Position numbers and translations under genes: made by a program. Positions 18,041 to 27,612 of a stretch of DNA of 64,000 nucleotides are shown one piece after another (position 1 is the first letter of the stretch; each line of letters begins with the position of its first letter). Origin of the DNA: an uncultured Paracoccaceae bacterium (lineage in GTDB: Bacteria; Pseudomonadota; Alphaproteobacteria; Rhodobacterales; Rhodobacteraceae). Below the pieces are notes generated by a model that was given only the letters and a program-made list of their open reading frames with translations, was not told the DNA's origin and did not search any database. The stretch covers positions 72,224 through 136,223 of the forward strand of contig CANMWG010000002.1 in assembly GCA_947501555.1 (NCBI GenBank), in the 5' to 3' direction.

Positions 18041-19681
18041 TTAACTTATGTTGCGGCGTTGGGGTGGCTTGGGGGCCGCTGCAAGCAAGGCCTTGGTGTA
18101 GTCGCTTTGGGGATTTGACATCACCTGCTCTGCCGCACCTTGTTCGACGATTTCACCGTCTTTCATGACGATCACATGATCACAAAGCAGCCGCACAACA
18201 TGCAGGTCGTGGCTGACGAAAAGATAGCTCAGCCCAAGTTTGGCGCGCAAATCCACCAATAGGTTCAGGACGACCGCTTGGATCGACACATCAAGCGCGG
18301 CTGTCGGTTCATCCAAAATCAGGAATTTGGGATCAAGCGCTATGGCGCGTGCAATGCCCACACGCGCCTTTTGCCCGCCAGACAGTTGATGCGGAAACCG
18401 ATCAAGCAAGGGCAATGGCAACCCCACAAGCACTGCCAGTTCTTCGATCCGCTTGGCCAGTTTGGCACCACGCATCCGCGCCAACCGCCGCAACGGTTCC
18501 GAGATCGTCTGACGCGCTGTGTGGCGTGGGTTTAGACTGTCGGTGGCGTCCTGAAACACCATCTGGATATCGGCACGCCTGCTGTCTTTTGCAAAGCTTC
18601 GCGCGGGAACGCGCGTGATGTCGTCCCCATCAAAAATGATCTGCCCGCTGGTCGCGTCCATCAACCGGACCAAAATCTCTGATGTGGTGGACTTGCCGCA
18701 ACCGCTTTCACCCACAAGCCCCACGCATTGGCCTTGATTGATCGTGAATGAAATGCCCTTCACCGCATGCACGGGGCCGGATTTTCCGGCATAGGTTTTG
18801 ATCAGATCGCGGACCTCTAGGATAGGTTGGTCGCTAACGGCCGGGGTTAACTCTTCCCCACGCTCGTCGGGTGGCAGCAAGCTGCGCACTGTTTCGCCTG
18901 CCCGTGGCGTCGCATCCACCAGCTTGCGGCTGTAGGGGTGTTGCGGATCGCTGAATATCTGAACGGGGTCGCCTTGTTCCACGATCACGCCGTCTTTCAT
19001 CACAATAATCCGGTCGCAATATTGCGCTGCAAGGCCAAGATCATGGGTAATCAGGATACTGCTCATGCTGCGTTCGCGGATCAGATCGCGGACAAGGTCC
19101 ATGACCGCCTTTTGGGTCGTGATATCAAGTCCCGTCGTGGGTTCGTCGGCGATCAGCAGACGTGGGTCACAGGCCAATGCGATGGCGCAAACGATACGCT
19201 GGCACATGCCGCCCGACAGCTCAAACGGATAGGCGTTATAGCGCGCCTCGGCATCGTTGATCTTGACGGCCTCTAGGGCCGCAATCGCCTTAGCACGCGC
19301 ATCATAGCGGGTGGCGCGGGCATGGTGGCGCAGTACGTCTTCGATCTGGTGCCCAACCTTACGGATCGGATTAAGTGCCGCGCGTGGGTTCTGGAAAATC
19401 ATCGAAATTTCGCGGCCACGGATATCGCGCATATCGCGCTCCGCAGCCCGGCGCAGATCGATGCCGGAATAGGTCGCCTCGCCCGCTTTGATCACCCCGC
19501 CCGCATCAAGGATGCGCATCAAAGCATAAGAGGTCACCGATTTGCCAGAGCCGCTTTCCCCGACAATCCCGAGGATTTCACCCTTGGCCACTTCAAAGCT
19601 GATGCCGCGCACGGCATCCACCTCGCCCCGGCGGGTCTGGAATGAGACGGCAAGGTCTTTCACGGACAACATCTTGCTCAT
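18041..19681 (-). CDS. Peptide/nickel-type ABC transporter, fused double ATP-binding protein
   Basis: This 546-residue protein fuses two ATPase domains of the DppD/DppF (GsiA-like) type. Domain 1 has GESGSGKSV, ELSGGMCQRIVCAIAL and LLIADEPTTGLD. Domain 2 has GESGCGKST, QLSGGQKARVGIARAI and [12 protein letters not shown]. It energises uptake through the two adjacent permeases. The ATG at 19681 overlaps the permease stop (ATGA); upstream in-frame codons lie inside the permease gene. Linkage to allophanate hydrolase suggests a small ureide or amide cargo rather than peptides. Confidence 0.94.
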   Translation of the reverse strand: MSKMLSVKDLAVSFQTRRGEVDAVRGISFEVAKGEILGIVGESGSGKSVTSYALMRILDAGGVIKAGEATYSGIDLRRAAERDMRDIRGREISMIFQNPRAALNPIRKVGHQIEDVLRHHARATRYDARAKAIAALEAVKINDAEARYNAYPFELSGGMCQRIVCAIALACDPRLLIADEPTTGLDITTQKAVMDLVRDLIRERSMSSILITHDLGLAAQYCDRIIVMKDGVIVEQGDPVQIFSDPQHPYSRKLVDATPRAGETVRSLLPPDERGEELTPAVSDQPILEVRDLIKTYAGKSGPVHAVKGISFTINQGQCVGLVGESGCGKSTTSEILVRLMDATSGQIIFDGDDITRVPARSFAKDSRRADIQMVFQDATDSLNPRHTARQTISEPLRRLARMRGAKLAKRIEELAVLVGLPLPLLDRFPHQLSGGQKARVGIARAIALDPKFLILDEPTAALDVSIQAVVLNLLVDLRAKLGLSYLFVSHDLHVVRLLCDHVIVMKDGEIVEQGAAEQVMSNPQSDYTKALLAAAPKPPQRRNIS

Positions 19682-20556
19682 GTCCGTTTCCGCGGATCGA
19701 CAATATCGCGCAATCCGTCCCCCAAAAGGTTGAAGGTGAAGACCGCAATCATCAGCCAAAGCCCCGGGAAGACAGCCAACCACCATTCGCCAGAGACGAT
19801 AAAGTTCGCCCCTTCGGCCACCATGATCCCCCACTCGGCGGTGGGGGGGCTGACGCCCAACCCGATAAACGACAGCCCGGCCGCATTCAGGATCGCCCAG
19901 CCAAGGTTCAGCGACACCTGCACCATCATTGGCGGCAAAGCGTTGGGAAAGATATGCATGGCAAGGACGCGGATATCTGAATTACCGGCAAGCTTCGCTG
20001 CGCGGGCAAAGCCTGCGTCGCGACGAATATTCACCTCGGCCCGCACAAGGCGTGCGTAGAAGGGCATATTGATGATCGCGGTGGCGTAGATGATGTTTTC
20101 AATGGTGTTCCCCAGCGCCGCAACGATCCCCATCGCCAGAACGAACAATGGAAAGGCCATGATCGTATCTAGAAACCGGTTCAGAATAATGTCTGGCCAG
20201 CCGCCCCAGTAGCCTGCGATGCACCCCAAGACTGAGCCCACGACAAAGGACAACGCCACCGCTGCGACAGAGATCGACAGATCCAACCGTGTGGCTACGA
20301 TAACGCGGCTGAACACGTCACGGCCCACATTATCAGTCCCAAACCAATGCGCGGCCGAGGGCGGCTGGAGCGCATTAGCGGCGTTCGTCGCTAGCGGGTC
20401 ATAGGGAACCAAAGACGGCCCAAAAACCGCCGAGAAAATCAACAGCGCGAACATGCCAAAGGCGATCAACGTGACAGGGTTCGCCCGCAGAACGTAGAGA
20501 ATATGATCGAAGTTGCCCCGCGTCTTTGGCGCAGGCTGGTGCGATACTTCCGTCAT
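19678..20556 (-). CDS. Peptide/nickel-type ABC transporter permease (DppC type)
   Basis: This 292-residue inner-membrane permease has an N-terminal cytoplasmic segment, a first helix (VTLIAFGMFALLIFSAVFGPSLVPYDP), the GTDNVGRDVFSRV motif typical of DppC, and an RVLAMHIFPNALPPMMV EAA-type loop. It overlaps the upstream permease by 4 bases and the downstream ATPase by 4 bases. It forms the channel with the DppB-type partner. Confidence 0.94.
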   Translation of the reverse strand: MTEVSHQPAPKTRGNFDHILYVLRANPVTLIAFGMFALLIFSAVFGPSLVPYDPLATNAANALQPPSAAHWFGTDNVGRDVFSRVIVATRLDLSISVAAVALSFVVGSVLGCIAGYWGGWPDIILNRFLDTIMAFPLFVLAMGIVAALGNTIENIIYATAIINMPFYARLVRAEVNIRRDAGFARAAKLAGNSDIRVLAMHIFPNALPPMMVQVSLNLGWAILNAAGLSFIGLGVSPPTAEWGIMVAEGANFIVSGEWWLAVFPGLWLMIAVFTFNLLGDGLRDIVDPRKRT

Positions 20557-21587
20557 TTGGAGGAAAATCCGATCCGTGGGTCAATGGCTGTGTAAAGCAG
20601 GTCGATCACAAGGTTGAGCGCCACGAACAATAACGCCATGGCCAATACAAACCCCTGCACGGCTGCATAATCGGATACGACCAAGGCCTCGACTGCGTAT
20701 GATCCGATGCCGGGCCATGCAAAGACCTTTTCCACCAGAACATTCGCCCCCAACGCAAAGGAAAACACCATGCCAAGTGTCGTCACGACGGGAAGCAATG
20801 CATTGCGAAAGGCATAGCGATAGAGAACGGTCCGATTGGTCAATCCAGCGGCCCGCGCCGTGCGGATGAAATCAGACGACAGCGCTGTCAGCATTGCCGC
20901 CCGCGTCATCCGCGCGATTGGGGCCAAGGTAAACAACGCCAATGTACTGGCCGGCAAGATCAGTTGTTTGGCCGCCCCTCGCCACGTTTCCCAATCGCCC
21001 ATCAAGGCGGCATCAATCAGGTAGAACCCGGTGACATGATCGGGGTCGAGATAGATGAAATCCAACCGACCCAGCGGCGAAGGCGCAATCCCCAGCAGGT
21101 AATAAAAGATGTAGATCAGCAGAATGCCCGTAAAAAAGGTGGGTAGCGACACACCCGCCGTCACGACAACACGGCACAGGTGATCTACCCAAGTGCCCGG
21201 ACGTGTTGCGGCCAGAACGCCCAACGGTACGGCGATCACAATGGCAAGGATAAGCGCCGACAACGTCAATTCCAACGAGGCCGGTAAACGCTTTGCCAGA
21301 TCAGCGGCGACCGACCGTCCGCTTGAAAGCGATTGACCAAGATCGCCTTGCAGCAAGTTCCCCACATAGATGAAGAACTGCTGCACAAGCGGTTTGTCCA
21401 AACCCATGGCAACACGGGTTTCTTCAATCGATGCCGTATCAGCCGCCACCCCTGCAAAATACACCGCCGGATCGCCAGGCAGCGCGCGGGTCAGCAGAAA
21501 GCTGATGATCACGACGCCGATGACAACTGGGATGGATTGGGCCACGCGCAACAGGGTCGCGCGCAGCCGAGGGGAGGAGGCAAGCAT
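20553..21587 (-). CDS. Peptide/nickel-type ABC transporter permease (DppB type)
   Basis: This permease of about 344 residues has the DppB hallmarks: VVIGVVIISFLLTRALPGDPAVYFAG near the N-terminus, LGQSLSSGRSVAADLAKRLPASLELT, and YRYAFRNALLPVVTTLG as the ATPase-contacting loop. The ATG at 21587 directly follows a GTG, also usable, at 21590; it begins 4 bases after the solute-binding stop. Confidence 0.94.
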   Translation of the reverse strand: MLASSPRLRATLLRVAQSIPVVIGVVIISFLLTRALPGDPAVYFAGVAADTASIEETRVAMGLDKPLVQQFFIYVGNLLQGDLGQSLSSGRSVAADLAKRLPASLELTLSALILAIVIAVPLGVLAATRPGTWVDHLCRVVVTAGVSLPTFFTGILLIYIFYYLLGIAPSPLGRLDFIYLDPDHVTGFYLIDAALMGDWETWRGAAKQLILPASTLALFTLAPIARMTRAAMLTALSSDFIRTARAAGLTNRTVLYRYAFRNALLPVVTTLGMVFSFALGANVLVEKVFAWPGIGSYAVEALVVSDYAAVQGFVLAMALLFVALNLVIDLLYTAIDPRIGFSSK

Positions 21588-21590
21588 CAC

Positions 21591-23198
21591 TTATACGCGC
21601 GCGATTGGGCGGACGTCCAACTGACGGTGGAACCAGAATTCATAGCCCTCTGCCCCGTTCATCGCGACGTTCAGCGCTGGTTGGTACAGCGGAATACGTG
21701 GCAACTCATCCAGTACGATTTCGAACATCCGCATGATCTTTGGCGCGTATTCAGGATCGTCCATAGGCATGTGCAATGTGGCGTTTGTCAGCTCTTCGAT
21801 TTCCTCGTTGCGGTAATTGGATGAGTTGAACAGGTGACCGTCCTGATAGGCCCAGAAGAAATAGTAATCGGGTGTGTTCAGCCAGCCGCCGAAGTTCTCA
21901 AGGTGCAATGGCAGGCGCTTTTCGACCAGAACAGCCGTCCGCCAGTTTGCACCGGGGATTTTCTCGATGGTGACGTTGATCCCGATCTCACCCAGCGCCT
22001 CTTGGACGAGCAGCGCAGTGGGCTCCATCCATGACGCAAGATCGAGGCTGATCGACAAGGGTACGTCGAACCCATCCGCATAACCAGAGGCGGCCATAAG
22101 CTCCTTCGCCTTCTCGATATCGGTGTAATACTGCGTCTTACGCGGCCACGCGATGTCGGTGATCTCTTCCTCACCGCCCCACATAGGCAATCCGCGACCA
22201 TAGGCTGCGGCCTGAAAGATATCCTCGTACGGGATCGCGTAAGCGATGGCTTTGCGAACATTTGAATCCTGGAACGGCTCGAACGCAAAGTTCGGGTTCA
22301 GGCAGTGGATGCAATTTTCAACGGGGGTCGAGAACACATCAAGCGTATCGGCCAGTTCTGCGGCGTCCTTGTCGGGGATGTCGAATGCGACCTGCACATC
22401 GCCCCGTTCTACCAACGCGCGACGGGTCGCGGGGCTTGGCACTTCGCGGATCACAACGCGTTGCAGGGCGGGCAACGGGCCACCGACCCAATCGTCATTG
22501 CGCTCATACACAAGCTGTTCACCGGGCGTCCAACGCGCTACCTTATACGCACCCGATCCAGCAGGTGTCGTGTGAAGGTATTCCGTTGCCCAAGGGTCGT
22601 CTTCGGTTGCGTTGGCCAAAGCCTCAACCGAGTTCATGATGTAGGGTACAGGCACAGCCAAATCCGGGATCGTCAGCTTGGACGCGCGGTCCAGCTTGAT
22701 CACGAAAGTCTCTTCATCGACAGCTTCGAATTGGTCGGGGCGTTCCAATCCGCCCGCCTTCATCTGAACGGTTGGGAAGCCACCAACGGATACTGCACGA
22801 TCAAAGGACCATTTGACGTCTTGCGCGGTGACCTTGCGGCCATCCCAGAACGTTGCGTTTGATTTTAGCTTGAAGGTTAGCGTCAGTCCGTCCTCAGATT
22901 CAGTCCAGCTTTCGGCGAGTTCGGGCTCAATCACCTCATAGTCATAGGAAAACCCACCGTCAGGCGTTTGCTTTGTTCCAAAGGACAGCAAGCGATCATA
23001 ACAGTTGATCCCAACCTGATAAGACGCACGGCTTGTGCCGGACCGATGCAAATCAAGGCTGTTGATCGTAGCACCCGTTACAACGACCAATGTGTCTGAT
23101 CCTTGGGCCGCGGCAGGCATGGCCCGCAAGAACGGGAGCACTGAGGCGCCTGCGGCACCCATCTTTAGAAAGTTACGTCTGGAGGTTGTATCGGTCAT
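21591..23198 (-). CDS. Peptide/nickel-type ABC transporter solute-binding protein
   Basis: This 535-residue periplasmic binding protein belongs to family 5 (DppA/NikA-like). The N-terminus MTDTTSRRNFLKMGAAG has a twin-arginine signal. LAESWTESEDGLTLTFKLKSNATFWDGRKVTAQDVKWSFDRA is the family-5 signature. The ATG at 23198 has AGAGAG upstream; the longer frame to its left has no start support. It is the first gene of the leftward operon that ends with allophanate hydrolase and RidA, and its promoter carries the shared LysR-type element. The ligand is unknown; a biuret-like ureide is inferred from the operon. Confidence 0.93.
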   Translation of the reverse strand: MTDTTSRRNFLKMGAAGASVLPFLRAMPAAAQGSDTLVVVTGATINSLDLHRSGTSRASYQVGINCYDRLLSFGTKQTPDGGFSYDYEVIEPELAESWTESEDGLTLTFKLKSNATFWDGRKVTAQDVKWSFDRAVSVGGFPTVQMKAGGLERPDQFEAVDEETFVIKLDRASKLTIPDLAVPVPYIMNSVEALANATEDDPWATEYLHTTPAGSGAYKVARWTPGEQLVYERNDDWVGGPLPALQRVVIREVPSPATRRALVERGDVQVAFDIPDKDAAELADTLDVFSTPVENCIHCLNPNFAFEPFQDSNVRKAIAYAIPYEDIFQAAAYGRGLPMWGGEEEITDIAWPRKTQYYTDIEKAKELMAASGYADGFDVPLSISLDLASWMEPTALLVQEALGEIGINVTIEKIPGANWRTAVLVEKRLPLHLENFGGWLNTPDYYFFWAYQDGHLFNSSNYRNEEIEELTNATLHMPMDDPEYAPKIMRMFEIVLDELPRIPLYQPALNVAMNGAEGYEFWFHRQLDVRPIARV

Positions 23199-23275
23199 GT
23201 TTCTCTCTCGCTGTTGTCGTTTTTTTTGGATTCGGCAGTTGGAAAGAGGTTGCGATGGATTACCGTGCACTTCTA

Positions 23276-23311
23276 ATGCTATAAAATCACATATACGGTG
23301 CAATTTTTGCA
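23276..23311 (-). promoter_or_regulatory. Promoter and LysR-type operator of the allophanate hydrolase operon
   Basis: Reading leftward, TGCAAAAATTGCACC (23311-23297) is a near-palindrome with TGCAA/TTGCA arms. It contains a -35-like TTGCAC (23303-23298), followed after 16 bases by TAGCAT (23281-23276). The same arrangement is present before the BMP/biuret operon at 24300-24335. The element ends 15 bases before the LysR start codon, so autorepression is likely. Confidence 0.68.
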
Positions 23312-23326
23312 TCGATTTGTGAAAAG

Positions 23327-24235
23327 GTGCATGATTTGAAATACTTAAAGACCTTTGAACTGATCGAAGCTGTGGTTCGTGCCGGATCAATTCGAAAAGC
23401 CGCCGAAGACACCAACCTAACGGCCTCTGCGTTGAACAGGCGGATCCAAAACTTCGAACAGGAGTTTGGCTGGCCGATATTCGAGCGCCTGCCACGGGGG
23501 ATGCGGCTGAACCCAGCTGGAGAGTTGCTCATGCAGCATATCCGTTTGCAGCGGACCGACCTAGCCCGTGTTCAATCGCAGGTGGCGGATTTGTCAGGGC
23601 AAAGGCGTGGGCACGTCGCCATTGCGTGTTCGCAAGCCTTGCTGCCGTATTTTATCCCCGAGCAGATCGCGATCTACCGCGCGACACACCCCGGCGTCAG
23701 CTTTACTGTGAATGTGCGTGATCGCGCCCAAGCCGAGCAGGATTTGGCGTCTTTCAGCAGCGACCTTGCCCTTGTCTTTGAGCCCATTCACCTTGTGGAT
23801 TTCGAAGTGCTCTATGCACTTCCGCAACCGGTTCACGCCGTCTTCAAGAGCGACAGCTTATTGGCACAGAAAAAAGAATTGCGCCTGCGGGATTGCTTAA
23901 CCCAGAAGCTGGTTTTGCCCTCTGCCGGTTACGGCGTGCGCCACCTGCTTGACAACGCGGCGGCCCGAAAGGGGCATAGCTTGACCCCTATCGTAGAAAC
24001 GGAGTCATTCGAATTGATCCGCCATTACGTCACCCGCGAGAACGCTGTTGGCTTCCAGATCCCCATCGGATTGAGCACCGAGCAGCAGCCCGAGATCATG
24101 CACTTGCCATTGTCGGAAAGAGACATCCCTGCCGGACGTCTTTTGCTTGGTCAAATGAAGGGTCGCGCGCTCCCTGTGGCATCATTCAAGTTTGGCCAAC
24201 AGCTTGTGGCGGCGCTGGCGCATTGGACTGGGTAG
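23327..24235 (+). CDS. LysR family transcriptional regulator
   Basis: This 302-residue protein has an N-terminal winged helix-turn-helix (LKTFELIEAVVRAGSIRKAAEDTNLTASALNRRIQNFEQEFGWPIFERLPRG) and a LysR substrate-binding domain (about residues 90-295). The first codon taken is GTG at 23327; TTG at 23336, with AAAAGG 8 bases upstream, would begin MKYLKTFEL and may be the true start. It sits between two divergent transport/hydrolase operons whose promoters share one operator-like element, so it is the best candidate for their common regulator. Confidence 0.92.
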   Translation: MHDLKYLKTFELIEAVVRAGSIRKAAEDTNLTASALNRRIQNFEQEFGWPIFERLPRGMRLNPAGELLMQHIRLQRTDLARVQSQVADLSGQRRGHVAIACSQALLPYFIPEQIAIYRATHPGVSFTVNVRDRAQAEQDLASFSSDLALVFEPIHLVDFEVLYALPQPVHAVFKSDSLLAQKKELRLRDCLTQKLVLPSAGYGVRHLLDNAAARKGHSLTPIVETESFELIRHYVTRENAVGFQIPIGLSTEQQPEIMHLPLSERDIPAGRLLLGQMKGRALPVASFKFGQQLVAALAHWTG

Positions 24236-24299
24236 CTTTGCACCCTGTTGGCTGAACCCAAGCCGCCGACACCATCAGCAACAACCACTAAGCGAGTGC

Positions 24300-24335
24300 T
24301 GCAAAATTTGCACCATTATGTTGCGATCTTAGCAG
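24300..24335 (+). promoter_or_regulatory. Promoter and LysR-type operator of the BMP/biuret operon
   Basis: TGCAAAATTTGCACC at 24300-24314 matches the leftward promoter element at 23297-23311 in 14 of 15 bases and in the same orientation relative to its operon. TTGCAC (24308-24313), a 16-base spacer and TAGCAG (24330-24335) repeat the -35/-10 layout of that promoter. It lies about 100 bases before the start codon at 24437. Confidence 0.68.
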
Positions 24336-24436
24336 ACGACAGCATCGCTCGATTGCGTTCATGATTGAGCAGATGGAAATGGGGCGCGCGTTGATCTCGC
24401 CCAATCTGATGTCGCCACGCTAAAGGAGCTTTGCCA

Positions 24437-25552
24437 ATGTCAATCAATTCGTTCTCCCGCCGGGGTTTCCTCAAGAGCACCGCTGCCGTTGCGGGTGCAA
24501 CCGCACTTCCGCAATTTGCGGCCGCTGATGGCCATGCGCCATTGACGGTCGGCTTTATCTACGTCGGCCCGAAGGACGACTTCGGCTACAACCAAGCCCA
24601 TGCTGAAGGCGCTGCTGCTGTGAAGGCCATGGAAGGCGTTGTCGTCGTCGAGGAAGAAAACGTTGCCGAAACCACCGATGTCCAGAACACCATGGAATCG
24701 ATGATCAATTTCGACGATGCAAAACTGCTGTTCCCGACCTCATTTGGCTATTTCAACCCACATGTTCTGGAAACCGCCCCCAAACATCCAGACGTCCGGT
24801 TCCAGCACGCCGCGGGCCTCTGGTCAGAAGGTATGCCAACAAACGTCGGTTCTTATTTTGGATATATCGGCATGGGGCAGTACCTGAACGGGATCACAGC
24901 GGGGCACGCCACGACCACCAAGAAGATTGGTTTTGTTGCGGCCAAGCCTATTCCGCAGGTTCTGCTGAACATCAATTCGTTCCTGCTGGGCGCCCGTCAG
25001 GTCGATCCCGAAATTACATGCCAGGTCATCTTTACCGGTGAATGGTCTCTTGCCGTCAAAGAGGCCGAAGCCACCAATGCTTTGGCGGACGCCGGTTGCG
25101 ACGTGATCACCTGCCATGTGGATGGCCCCAAGGTTGTGATGGAGACTGCAGCCGGACGCGATTGCTTTGTTTGCGGGTACCACGCCAATCAGGCCCCCCT
25201 TGCGCCGGAAAAATACCTGACCGGCGCCGAATGGAATTGGGCCGGTGTGTATACCGGCATGGTTCAGACTGTCTTGGACGGCGGCACCATCGACAACTTC
25301 GTGCGCGGCGGTTTGGCTGATGGGTTCATCAAAATGTCGCCCTTGGGTTCGGCCGTATCTGACGCCTCGCGCGCGCAGTTCGAAGCCGTGAAAGCCGAGA
25401 TCATGGCCGGTGGCTTTGCCGCGATCAAGGGCCCGTTGAACGACAACGCGGGTAATACGCTTTTGGGCGCTGGTGATGCGTTGGTTGAAACCGATATCGC
25501 CTTGGAAAGCATGGATTACCTGGTCGAGGGCGTTATCGGCTCAACGTCCTGA
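24437..25552 (+). CDS. BMP family ABC transporter solute-binding protein
   Basis: This 371-residue periplasmic protein belongs to the BMP (basic membrane protein/PnrA) family that binds nucleosides, purines and related small nitrogen compounds. It has a Tat-type N-terminus SRRGFLKSTAAVAGATALP, then VGFIYVGPKDDFGYNQAHAEG (family signature), NVAETTDVQNTMESMI, and GYIGMGQYLNGITAGHATTTKKIGFV. The ATG at 24437 follows AAAGGAG by 8 bases; a TTG six bases earlier is not needed. It heads the operon containing formamidase and biuret hydrolase, so a ureide such as biuret is the inferred ligand. Confidence 0.93.
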   Translation: MSINSFSRRGFLKSTAAVAGATALPQFAAADGHAPLTVGFIYVGPKDDFGYNQAHAEGAAAVKAMEGVVVVEEENVAETTDVQNTMESMINFDDAKLLFPTSFGYFNPHVLETAPKHPDVRFQHAAGLWSEGMPTNVGSYFGYIGMGQYLNGITAGHATTTKKIGFVAAKPIPQVLLNINSFLLGARQVDPEITCQVIFTGEWSLAVKEAEATNALADAGCDVITCHVDGPKVVMETAAGRDCFVCGYHANQAPLAPEKYLTGAEWNWAGVYTGMVQTVLDGGTIDNFVRGGLADGFIKMSPLGSAVSDASRAQFEAVKAEIMAGGFAAIKGPLNDNAGNTLLGAGDALVETDIALESMDYLVEGVIGSTS

Positions 25553-25573
25553 TCATAAGCTCAAGGGGCAGCA

Positions 25574-26683
25574 ATGACGGATCAAACTGCATCGACACCG
25601 CCTGTCACATCATCGACCAACGGGTCTTTGGGCATGGTCGCGCGTCGGTCTGAGGCGGTTCTGTTGCCCTTTGCTGCATTGTTGGTCGGCTTTGCGGTGT
25701 TCAGCGTCTTTTTGTTGCTACAAGGCAAATCACCGATCGAGTTCTTTTCTTTGACCTATCGCGCGGGCTTTGGCACCGCGTTTTCTTGGCAAAATACCCT
25801 GTCCCGCACGGCCCCGTTGCTGTTTGCAGCACTCTGTGTCGCCTTGCCTGCCCGCCTTGGCCTTGTTGTCATCGGCGGTGAGGGCGCCATCGTTTTAGGC
25901 GGCGTTGCCGCTGGGGCGATGGGTATCCTTTTCGCCGGTAATGCCGGCCTGATTGCAATACCAATGATGGTGGCCAGCGCGATGCTTGTTGGCGGCCTAT
26001 GGATCGGAAGCGTCGGGGCCCTGCGCTATTATCGCGGGGTGAATGAAACCATCGCAAGCCTGCTGATGGCCTATATCGCGATTGCCTTGATGAACCACCT
26101 AGTTGAAGGCCCACTGCGTGACCCGGCGAGCCTAAACAAACCGTCAACAGCGCCGCTGGCTGACAGTTTGCGCGTGGGTGACATCCCCGGTTGGGAAGTC
26201 CACTGGGGTCTTGCTTTTGGGATGCTTTGCTGCGTGTTGGCTTGGGTCTTGATCGACAAAACGACATGGGGTTTTGCCGCAAGGATCGCGGGCGGCAACA
26301 TGCGGGCCGCACAGGTGCAGGGTCTGCCTGTCGGTCGCTTGATCGTCGGCTTCACAGCACTTGGTGGCGCACTTGCAGGACTGGCCGGATATTTCGAAGT
26401 TGCTGCCGTGCACGGCGCGGCGAATGCGAGCCTGGCCACGGGATATGGCTACACCGGCATCCTGATCGCCTTTCTTGCGCGGCATAACCCGCTAGCCATT
26501 ATCCCTGTGGCCATCCTGCTCGCCGGGTTTGAGGCATCATCAGGCCTGATCCAACGACGCATGGACCTACCGGATGCCACAACGCTTGTCCTGCAAGGCT
26601 TTGTCTTCATCTCCATCCTGATGAGCGACACGCTTTATGGCCGGTTCAAAGTTTTCGCGCCTGAGCGCTGGAGGTCCGCGTAA
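25574..26683 (+). CDS. BMP-type ABC transporter permease 1
   Basis: This 369-residue inner-membrane permease is of the BPD_transp_2 type used with BMP binding proteins (YufP/NupP-like). It has about ten hydrophobic segments, the RTAPLLFAALCVALPARLGLVVIGGEGAIVLGGVAAG signature, and YRGVNETIASLLMAYIAI. AAGGGG precedes the ATG. Its TAA stop overlaps the start of the second permease (TAATG). Confidence 0.93.
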   Translation: MTDQTASTPPVTSSTNGSLGMVARRSEAVLLPFAALLVGFAVFSVFLLLQGKSPIEFFSLTYRAGFGTAFSWQNTLSRTAPLLFAALCVALPARLGLVVIGGEGAIVLGGVAAGAMGILFAGNAGLIAIPMMVASAMLVGGLWIGSVGALRYYRGVNETIASLLMAYIAIALMNHLVEGPLRDPASLNKPSTAPLADSLRVGDIPGWEVHWGLAFGMLCCVLAWVLIDKTTWGFAARIAGGNMRAAQVQGLPVGRLIVGFTALGGALAGLAGYFEVAAVHGAANASLATGYGYTGILIAFLARHNPLAIIPVAILLAGFEASSGLIQRRMDLPDATTLVLQGFVFISILMSDTLYGRFKVFAPERWRSA

Positions 26684-27603
26684 TGGAAGATCTGGGCCTA
26701 TGGGTTATCCCTCTGGCAATCTTGGGTGGTGCGATCCGTGTCTCGACCCCGTTTTTGTTTGTTAGTCTTGGCGAAGTTCTGACCGAACGGTCTGGCCGCA
26801 TTAACCTTGGGCTGGAAGGCACGTTAGTCTTTGGGGCCATGTCCGCCTACGCCATCGCCTACCTTACTGGATCGCCATGGCTTGGTGTCTTGGCGGCCGC
26901 AGCAGGTGGCGCATTTTTCGGATTGATCCATGGGTTGATTTGTTCACTTCCCCGCGTGAATGACATCGCTGTAGGGATCGCGATGATGATCCTTGGCATG
27001 GGGCTCGCCTTCTATTTTGGCAAACCTTACGTGCAGCCCGTAGCCCCTGATTTGCCGTCGATCAGTTTCGGCTGGTGGTCTGATATCCCACAGGTGAAAG
27101 CCGCTTTGCGGGTCAATGTTTTGTTCCTCATTGGGGCAGTGCTGGCTTTTGCCATGTGGTGGATGTTTCGCGCCACCAAAGTCGGGCTGATCATCCGTGT
27201 GGTGGGTGACAGCACTGATGCTGCCCGCGCAATGGGTCTACGACCTACCCTGATCCGCACCTTGGCCACCGCTGCCGGTGGGGCCTTTGCCGGTGTCGGC
27301 GGCGCATATCTGTCGCTGTTCTATCCGGGCAGCTGGAATGAGGGTATCTCATCCGGTCAGGGCTTGATGGCTGTGGCCCTTGTGATTTTCGCCCGCTGGA
27401 ATCCCATCGCCTGTTTCGGGGCCGCGTTGCTTTTTGGAGGTGCGGGCGCACTGGGACCGACGCTGCAATCCGTTGGTTTTTCCGAAGGGTATTACCTGTT
27501 CTTCGCCGCACCCTACGTGCTGACGCTGGGTGTTCTCATCGCAACCTCCTCGCCCACACGCGCCATGACCGGCGCCCCGGGCGAGTTGAGCATAACCAAA
27601 TAG
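26683..27603 (+). CDS. BMP-type ABC transporter permease 2
   Basis: This 306-residue permease is of the NupQ/YufQ type. It has STPFLFVSLGEVLTERSGRINLGLEGTLVFGAMSAYAIA near the front, SLPRVNDIAVGIAMMILGMGLAFYFGKP, and AMGLRPTLIRTLATAAGGAFAGVGGAYLSL. It is translationally coupled to permease 1 and followed after 9 bases by the formamidase gene with its own AGGAG site. Confidence 0.93.
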   Translation: MEDLGLWVIPLAILGGAIRVSTPFLFVSLGEVLTERSGRINLGLEGTLVFGAMSAYAIAYLTGSPWLGVLAAAAGGAFFGLIHGLICSLPRVNDIAVGIAMMILGMGLAFYFGKPYVQPVAPDLPSISFGWWSDIPQVKAALRVNVLFLIGAVLAFAMWWMFRATKVGLIIRVVGDSTDAARAMGLRPTLIRTLATAAGGAFAGVGGAYLSLFYPGSWNEGISSGQGLMAVALVIFARWNPIACFGAALLFGGAGALGPTLQSVGFSEGYYLFFAAPYVLTLGVLIATSSPTRAMTGAPGELSITK

Positions 27604-27612
27604 GAGAGTGAC

